Below, in pieces: positions 1-5,934 of a stretch of DNA of 5,934 bases. Origin of the DNA: Actinomycetota bacterium (lineage in GTDB: Bacteria; Actinomycetota; Actinomycetes; Propionibacteriales; Nocardioidaceae); assembly GCA_009702305.1 (NCBI GenBank), contig WLIH01000190.1, positions 1-5,934 on the forward strand, written 5' to 3'. The notes beneath the pieces were generated by a model, which was given only the letters and a program-made list of their open reading frames with translations, ran no database searches and was not told where the DNA came from. The translations under genes were made by a program, and so were the position numbers. Each line of letters opens with the position of its first letter. Positions within the stretch are counted from its first letter, which is position 1.

Positions 1-1131
<1,131 letters not shown>

Positions 1132-1135
<4 letters not shown>

Positions 1136-2631
1136 TTGATCACCGCTTCCATGATGGCCTTGGCGATGGGTCCGCCCAGCAGGCCGCCCGCGATGTCGTC
1201 GCGGATGATGCCGGGCGCCTTCTGGATCATGATGGCGACCGCGACCTGGGGGTCGTCGGCCGGCGCGAACGAGACGAACCACGCGTACGGCGGCACGTCG
1301 GGGTTGCCGCTCTGGGCGGTGCCGGTCTTGCCGGCCACCTCGATGCCGTCGATCGCGGCCGGGTTGGCAGTGCCGAAGTCGACGGTGTCGACCATCAGGT
1401 CGGTGAGCTGGCTGGCGGTGCTGGACGTGATCGCCTGCGAGAGCACCTCGGAGGGCGTGGCGTCGATGCGCTCGAACTCCGGCGACTGCACCTCGTCGAC
1501 GAGGTAGGGACGCATCACCCGGCCGTCGTTGGCGATCCCGGCCGCGACCATCGCCATCTGCAGGGGGGTGGTGCGCACCTCGAACTGGCCGATGCCGGAC
1601 TGGCCGGTCTGCGGCTCGTTGGCGTCCTCGGGGTAGTTCGAGCGGGCCTGCGGTGTGAGGTCGTCGAAGTAGTCCTGGCCGAAGCCGAACTTTGCCGCCT
1701 GCTCGGCCATCTTGTCGGCGCCGACCTCGATGGCCAGCCGCGCGAAGGTGGTGTTGCAGGAGTTCTCCAGCGCCTGGGAGAAGGGGATCCGGTCGCTGCC
1801 GCAGTCGCGGCCCTCGTTGTCGATCAGTCCGGACGAGCCGCTGGTGAGCGGCAGCTGGAAGGTCGGTCCGCCCGGGACGTCGTCGTCCTTGGTGTAGAGG
1901 CCGTTCTCGATGGCGGCCGCCGCGGTGACGATCTTGAACGTCGATCCCGGCGGCAGCGTGGTCTGGATCGCCCGGTTGAGCAGGGGCTCGGACTCGTCGG
2001 CCTCGAGCGCGTCGGCGGCGGCGTTGACGTCGCCGAGGTCGTGGGAGGCGAGCCGGTTGGGGTCGAATGTCGGCAGCGAGACCATCGCGAGCACCTTGCC
2101 GGTGCGCGGCTCGAGCGCGACGACCGCGCCCTGACCGGACGGCCCCACGACGCTGCGCAGGCCGTCGAAGGCCGCCTGCTGGGCGGCCGGGTCGATCGTG
2201 AGCTGGACGTTGCCGCCCTTGGACTCCTGGTTGCTCAGCAGGTCGACGAGCCGGTTGACGAACAGCCGGCCGTCGTTGCCGGCGAGCACGTCGTTCTCGG
2301 TCTGCTCGACGCGCTGCTGGCACGACGTGCACGAGCCCGACTGGGCGTTGTAGTAGTTGAACCAGCCGGTGATGTGGGCGTACATCAGGGGCTTGGCGTA
2401 CTGACGCTGGAAGTCGTAGCGGTCGTCGGAGGGCACGCTCTCGGCGATCGGGTCGCGGCCGACCAGGATCGCGCCGCGCTCGCGGGAGAACGCCGCGTCG
2501 ACGGCGCGCCGGTTGCGGGCGTCGTGGTCGAGGGAGTCGGCCCGGTAGTACTGCAGGTAGGTGACGTTGAGCATCAGCCCGAGGAAGAGCAGCAGGCAGA
2601 AGATCGAGATCGTGCGGATCGGCTTGTTCAT
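1132..2631 (-). CDS. pbpA: Class B penicillin-binding protein PbpA (peptidoglycan D,D-transpeptidase)
   Basis: Crosslinks peptide stems of peptidoglycan outside the membrane, paired with the SEDS polymerase encoded just upstream. The 499-residue length is close to mycobacterial PbpA (about 490). Seen: a short cytoplasmic start, one membrane helix (about 7-23) acting as an uncleaved anchor, an N-terminal pedestal with the RGAI motif (52-55), and the transpeptidase domain from about 165 to the end. Its three active-site motifs are present: STFK with nucleophile Ser230 and Lys233, SCN at 291-293, and KTG at 435-437 (KTGTAQ). No PASTA domain follows. An unusual segment with Cys101 and Cys104 (SGSCTSC, 98-104) lies in the pedestal; Cys277 and Cys292 match cysteines in the mycobacterial protein as I recall it. 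The ATG start overlaps the rodA stop (ATGA), and the stop overlaps the kinase start (GTGA), so translation is probably coupled on both sides. Confidence 0.96.
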
Positions 2632-4037
2632 AGCTTGATGACCTGGGTCGAGAGGACGTCGGCCTCGGCCTCGACGTCACCGGCGGAGAGGTCCGGCAGC
2701 GGGCGACGGGCCAGGTCGGAGACGCGCAGCAGCAGGGCGATGATCACCCAGTTGGCGACCAACGAGGACCCGCCGTAGGACAGGAACGGCGTGGTCAGGC
2801 CGGTCAGCGGGATCAGGCTGGTGACGCCGCCGATGACCACGAAGACCTGGACGGCGAAGATCGCGCCGAGCCCGGTGGCGAGCAGCTTGCCGAAGCCCTC
2901 GCGCGAGATGAGGGCGGCCCGCAGCGCGCGCTCGACGATCAGGCCGTAGAGCAGGAGCACGGCGATCAGGCCGGTCAGCCCGAGCTCCTCGCCGATGGCG
3001 GCGGTGATGAAGTCGGAGTTGGCGTAGGGCACCCGCTCGGGGGAGCCGCCGCCGAAGCCGCGGCCGATCAGGCCGCCCCAGGCCAGGCCGAACATGCCCT
3101 CGACCGGCTGGAAGGCCCGGTCGTCGGTGCCCTCGCCGTAGTGGGCGAAGGGGCTGAGCCAGATGTCGAAGCGCACCCGGACGTGGCCGAAGAGGTAGTA
3201 GCCCAGCCCGGCGCCGGCGGTGAAGAGGGCGGCGCCGACGACCAGCCACCCGGGCCGCTCGGTCGAGACGTAGAGCATCACCAGGAAGAGGCCGAAGAAG
3301 AGCAGGCTCGAGCCGAGGTCCTTCTGGAAGACCAGGACGCCGAGGCTGATCAGCCACATGCCGAGGATCGGCCCGAGGTCGCGTCCGCGCGGCAGGTCGA
3401 CGAAGACGACGCGGCGACCTGCGAGCGCGAGGGCGTCGCGGTGCAGCACGAGGTAGCCGGCGAAGGCGACGACCAGCAGCACCTTGGCGACCTCGCCGGG
3501 CTGGAAGCTGAACGGTCCGACGCCGATCCAGATGCGCGCGCCGTTGATGGTCTTGCCGAGGCCGGGCACGAGGGGCAGCAGCAGCAGCACGATCGCGCCC
3601 AGGCCGCTGGTGTAGGTGAAGCGGGTCAGGATCCGGTGGTCGCGCAGCACCACCAGGGTGATCACGAAGAGCAGCACCCCGAGCGTCATCCACGTCAGCT
3701 GCTGGCGCGCGAACGTGTCGCCGGTGGCCAGGTCGAGGCGGTGGATGACCGCGAGGCCGAGGCCGTTGAGGGCCGCGACGACCGGCAGCAGCACCGGGTC
3801 GGCGTACGGCGCCACGACGCGCACGACGAGGTGCGCGGCGAGCACGAGCGCGGTCAGCCAGCCGCCGTAGCCGACGATGTCGGCCGGCACGTGACCCTCG
3901 ACCCCGATGCCGACGGCGGCGTAGGCACCTACCCCGACCGCCAGCGCGAGGATGAGCAGGAACAGCTCCGCGCCGCGGCGACGACGGTGCACGAAGCCCA
4001 TCAGCGCCCCGGGCTGACTGGCCCTGGTCTGGCTCAC
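2628..4037 (-). CDS. rodA: SEDS-family peptidoglycan glycosyltransferase RodA (FtsW/RodA/SpoVE)
   Basis: Polytopic membrane enzyme that polymerises lipid II into glycan strands, working with a class B PBP. The 469 residues are mostly hydrophobic, with about 10-12 membrane segments, and match mycobacterial RodA in length and in many blocks. Seen: PYADPVLLPVVAALNGLGL (77-95), which follows the first membrane segments; VFQKDLGSS (236-244), where Asp240 corresponds to the catalytic Asp of the family; SDFITAAIGEELG (341-353); and the C-terminal family signature PLTGLTTPFLSYGGSSL (410-426). The start is GTG, three bases after the pstP stop. An ATG twelve codons later (Met13) is possible and has a G-rich stretch before it, but the GTG start gives a cytoplasmic lead of the length seen in mycobacterial RodA. 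The pairing with pbpA, and not ftsI, argues for RodA over FtsW. Confidence 0.95.
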   Translation of the reverse strand: MSQTRASQPGALMGFVHRRRRGAELFLLILALAVGVGAYAAVGIGVEGHVPADIVGYGGWLTALVLAAHLVVRVVAPYADPVLLPVVAALNGLGLAVIHRLDLATGDTFARQQLTWMTLGVLLFVITLVVLRDHRILTRFTYTSGLGAIVLLLLPLVPGLGKTINGARIWIGVGPFSFQPGEVAKVLLVVAFAGYLVLHRDALALAGRRVVFVDLPRGRDLGPILGMWLISLGVLVFQKDLGSSLLFFGLFLVMLYVSTERPGWLVVGAALFTAGAGLGYYLFGHVRVRFDIWLSPFAHYGEGTDDRAFQPVEGMFGLAWGGLIGRGFGGGSPERVPYANSDFITAAIGEELGLTGLIAVLLLYGLIVERALRAALISREGFGKLLATGLGAIFAVQVFVVIGGVTSLIPLTGLTTPFLSYGGSSLVANWVIIALLLRVSDLARRPLPDLSAGDVEAEADVLSTQVIKL

Positions 4038-4040
4038 GAC

Positions 4041-5333
4041 TCAGCCCGCCGAGCCCTGCTGGGCGAGCAGGCTGTCGATGATGGCGCGGGCGTCGTCGAG
4101 GTCGTCGGCCGAGAGCCCGTCTCGGACCTGCTGCGCGTCGTAGGAGGCGAGATCGTCGAGCGCGACGTCGGTGGTCTCGTAGGGATGCGACAGCGTGATG
4201 CCGGGCAGGTCGGTGTTGACCCCGCGGAAGATGGTGACGACGCCGTCCTGCTCGCCGACGTAGTACTGCGTCTGGCTCCACGACCAGGCGACGGCCGCAG
4301 CCATCCAGACGACCCCGACCACCGCGACGCCGACGAGAGCGGCTCGTACGCCGAGGAAGCGCGCCGGGGCACGGGGCGCGTAGCGGACCTGCTCCGGGTC
4401 GATCGGATCGCTGGAGATGGCATGGGCCGGCAGGTCGGCGAGGTCGGCCTGGATCGGCTCGATCTCGCCGGTGTCGCCGCTGCGGTGGCCGCGGAAGAGC
4501 GTGCTGCTGCGGGTGCCGCGCGGCTGGCGGCGCCGCATCTCCGCCGCCGCGCCGACGAGCATCGGCTCGAGGTCGGCGAGCTCGTCGGCGCGAGCGGCCG
4601 CGGCCTCCTCGTCGAGCACGTCGGCGACGATGCAGGTGACGTTGTCGGAGCTGCCGGCCTCCAGGCTCGCACGCACCAGCTCGACCGCTGCGAAGTCGGG
4701 GGTGCCGGTGGTGAGGATGTCGGTCAGCCGGTCGTCGTCGAGCACGCCGGAGGCGCCGTCGCTGCACAGGAAGAGCCGGTCGCCCGCGGCCAGGTCGAGC
4801 AGGAAGAGGTCGGGGTCGGCCTCGTGGCGTCCGTCGAGCGCCTTGAGGATGACGTTGCGGTGCGGGTGGACCCGGGCCTCGGCCTCGTTGATCCGACCTT
4901 CGTCGATCAGGCTCTGCACGAAGGTGTGGTCGGTGGTGATCTGGCGGATCCGACCCTCGCGCAGCAGGTAGGCGCGGCTGTCGCCGATGTGGCCGACCCC
5001 GATCCGCTCGCCGTCGAAGAGGGCCAGCGTCGCCGTCGTGCTGGTGCCGTTGAGTGCGGGGTCCTCGTCGACGAGCTCGGCGATCCGGTCGTCGGCACGG
5101 TGCAGGGCGCCGGCCACCTGGGCCAGCAGGTCCTGCGGGTCGTCGCTGGCGACCGGGCGCTCGTCGAGGCGACGCAGCTGCTGCACCGCGGTGCTGCTCG
5201 CGATGTCGCCGCGCGCCGCACCACCGACGCCGTCGCAGACACCGAGGAACCAGGGCCCGGCGTAGCCCGAGTCCTGGTTGTCCTTGCGCACCCGACCGAC
5301 GTCGGAGATGGCGCTGAAGTGCAGGCGCAGCAT
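4041..5333 (-). CDS. pstP: PP2C-type Ser/Thr protein phosphatase PstP, membrane anchored
   Basis: Metal-dependent phosphatase that removes phosphate from Ser/Thr kinases and their substrates, opposing PknA/PknB. Seen in the cytoplasmic PPM domain (about 1-240): RKDNQD (16-21), DGVGG with metal ligand Asp34, GTSTTATL (96-103), HIGDSRAYLL with Asp118, CSDG with Asp192, and SSDNVT with Asp230. A flexible acidic/basic linker (about 240-325) leads to one membrane helix (about 331-350). The extracellular tail is only about 75 residues, beginning QYYVG and continuing through GVVTIFRG; this block resembles mycobacterial PstP, which then adds a long Pro-rich end that is absent here (430 against about 514 residues). 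T137 in HTFVQS lies where mycobacterial PstP is reported to be phosphorylated. The ATG start lies 22 bases after the fhaB stop, with a weak GGAAG about 12 bases ahead; there is no better in-frame start nearby. Confidence 0.95.
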   Translation of the reverse strand: MLRLHFSAISDVGRVRKDNQDSGYAGPWFLGVCDGVGGAARGDIASSTAVQQLRRLDERPVASDDPQDLLAQVAGALHRADDRIAELVDEDPALNGTSTTATLALFDGERIGVGHIGDSRAYLLREGRIRQITTDHTFVQSLIDEGRINEAEARVHPHRNVILKALDGRHEADPDLFLLDLAAGDRLFLCSDGASGVLDDDRLTDILTTGTPDFAAVELVRASLEAGSSDNVTCIVADVLDEEAAAARADELADLEPMLVGAAAEMRRRQPRGTRSSTLFRGHRSGDTGEIEPIQADLADLPAHAISSDPIDPEQVRYAPRAPARFLGVRAALVGVAVVGVVWMAAAVAWSWSQTQYYVGEQDGVVTIFRGVNTDLPGITLSHPYETTDVALDDLASYDAQQVRDGLSADDLDDARAIIDSLLAQQGSAG

Positions 5334-5355
5334 CAGGGTGCGATCGCTTCCGCTG
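5334..5355 (-). other. fhaB-pstP intergenic gap, the longest in the window
   Basis: These 22 bases are the longest stretch between genes. They hold a weak GGAAG ribosome-binding candidate for pstP and the 8-base palindrome gcgatcgc (5340-5347). The palindrome is too short to act as a terminator hairpin and there is no T-run. No promoter motif is evident. Confidence 0.6.
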
Positions 5356-5832
5356 TCACTTGCGCAGCTCCAGGATGGTCTTGCCGATCCGGACCTGGGT
5401 GCCGAGCGTGATCGTGGTCGGCTGGGTCAGCCGGACGCTGCCGATGTAGGTGCCGTTGGTCGAGCCGAGGTCCTCGACGAACCACTGGTCCCCCGAGGCT
5501 GCGATGCGCGCGTGCCGGGTCGAGACGTAGTCGTCGTCGAGACGGATGGCGGCGTCGTTGCCCCGCCCGATCAGCACCGGGGCCAGCTCGAGGTCGGCCC
5601 GCTCGCCGGCGTTGGCGCCCTCGACGACCAGGACGTGGCTGGGCGAGCCGCGGCGCTTCGGCGCGGGCTTGGCCGGCTTGCGCTCCTTGCCGCGCGGCTG
5701 GGGTGAGCGCGCCGCCTCGGGCACCCGCGCACCGAACATGTCCGAGCGCACCACCGAGATCGCCGAGAGCACGAAGATCCACAAGATGGCCAGGTAGGCG
5801 ATCCGGATGAGGAACAGGGTCAGCTCAGACAT
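5356..5832 (-). CDS. fhaB: Membrane-anchored FHA-domain protein FhaB (FipA)
   Basis: Phosphothreonine-reading adaptor. In mycobacteria FhaB (FipA) is described as linking PknA signalling to FtsZ and the divisome. The 158 residues match the usual size of about 155. Seen: an N-terminal membrane helix (about 5-27), a basic Lys/Arg/Pro-rich linker (about 35-65), then one FHA domain (about 66-158). The domain has the phosphopeptide-binding residues: GR at 89-90, STRH at 104-107 and GSTNGT at 123-128, ending in RIGKTILEL. The ATG start overlaps the upstream gene end by 8 bases and has a strong GAGGAG seven bases before it. The position where the mycobacterial phospho-threonine (T77) would align appears to be Asp80 here; that alignment was made by eye from memory. 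Confidence 0.95.
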   Translation of the reverse strand: MSELTLFLIRIAYLAILWIFVLSAISVVRSDMFGARVPEAARSPQPRGKERKPAKPAPKRRGSPSHVLVVEGANAGERADLELAPVLIGRGNDAAIRLDDDYVSTRHARIAASGDQWFVEDLGSTNGTYIGSVRLTQPTTITLGTQVRIGKTILELRK

Positions 5833-5934
5833 CGACCTGCTCCTCGACCACGCGCACGGTCATCGTGGTGTTGCCGATCTTGACCTCGCTGCCGTCGTCG
5901 AGCACGGCGCTGCCCATCTTCTGGCCGTTGACCA
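5825..5934 (-). CDS. fhaA: FHA-domain protein FhaA-like, C-terminal end only
   Basis: Only the last 36 codons are inside the window, with the 5' part beyond the right edge. The visible protein starts VNGQKM and continues through VKIGNTTMTVRVVEEQV, ending Asp-Val-stop. This is the closing part of an FHA fold: the VNG follows the usual GSTNGT strand turn, then come the loop and the last two beta strands with the I-G-N/T pattern. Lying directly upstream of fhaB, it is most likely FhaA, the longer soluble FHA protein that in mycobacteria binds the peptidoglycan flippase regulator MviN. The assignment to FhaA rests on gene order, since the diagnostic N-terminal domain is not visible. Confidence 0.8.
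   Translation of the reverse strand, partial: VNGQKMGSAVLDDGSEVKIGNTTMTVRVVEEQVDV
5840..5845 (-). promoter_or_regulatory. Ribosome binding site of fhaB
   Basis: On the minus strand GAGGAG sits seven bases before the fhaB ATG at 5832. It is the strongest Shine-Dalgarno match in the window, lies inside the fhaA coding end, and supports the fhaB start. The other genes have only weak matches and probably rely on coupling to the gene before them. Confidence 0.75.

Noticed and set aside
2677..4767. Long minus-strand open frame (about 696 codons) in another frame of rodA and pstP
   Set aside because: The product is almost entirely Arg, Ala, Gly and Pro, typical of an out-of-frame reading of GC-rich DNA, and it spans the junction of two well-supported genes.
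3141..5411. Very long open frame (about 756 codons) on the plus strand opposite rodA, pstP and fhaB
   Set aside because: It is antisense to three clearly recognised genes. Its translation is low-complexity, rich in Ala, Asp, Glu, Val and Gly, with no domain pattern. Long antisense open frames are expected where third positions are nearly all G or C.
5356..5832. A novel small membrane signalling protein
   Set aside because: The FHA motifs, membrane helix, size and gene position identify it as FhaB.

Overview
The window is a compact, very GC-rich stretch (codon third positions almost all G or C) in which every gene lies on the minus strand. Reading 5' to 3' along that strand, from the right edge to the left edge, the order is: end of an FHA-domain protein (fhaA-like), fhaB (membrane-anchored FHA protein), pstP (membrane PP2C-type Ser/Thr phosphatase), rodA (SEDS peptidoglycan polymerase), pbpA (class B penicillin-binding transpeptidase), and the start and kinase domain of a membrane Ser/Thr kinase, best called pknA. 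This is the classic actinobacterial cell-growth and division signalling cluster, known from Mycobacterium as fhaA-fhaB-pstP-rodA-pbpA-pknA-pknB. The base composition, GTG starts and protein sequences indicate an actinomycete. The genus cannot be fixed from the sequence; a Nocardioides-type member of the Propionibacteriales is a guess.

Layout: 5825-5934 is the fhaA 3' end. It overlaps fhaB (5356-5832) by 8 bases. A 22-base gap leads to pstP (4041-5333). Three bases separate pstP from rodA (2628-4037, GTG start). rodA and pbpA (1132-2631) overlap by ATGA, and pbpA and the kinase gene (1-1135, GTG start) overlap by GTGA. The kinase gene runs off the left edge shortly after its transmembrane helix. 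No gap reaches 30 bases, and I see no internal promoter, terminator, RNA gene, mobile element or CRISPR array. The window looks like the middle of one polycistronic, translationally coupled operon.

How it works together: RodA polymerises lipid II into glycan strands and PbpA crosslinks them. PknA (with PknB, expected just outside the window) phosphorylates growth and division proteins, PstP reverses this, and the FHA proteins bind the phosphothreonines. All five complete or nearly complete proteins carry at least one membrane segment, which fits action at the growing wall or septum.

I found no new system. The points worth a second look are small departures from the mycobacterial versions: a CxxC-containing insertion in the extracytoplasmic part of PbpA, an Asp where the recalled mycobacterial FhaB phospho-threonine would lie, a short PstP extracellular tail and an altered metal-site motif in PstP, and a tandem 12-bp repeat in the kinase linker.
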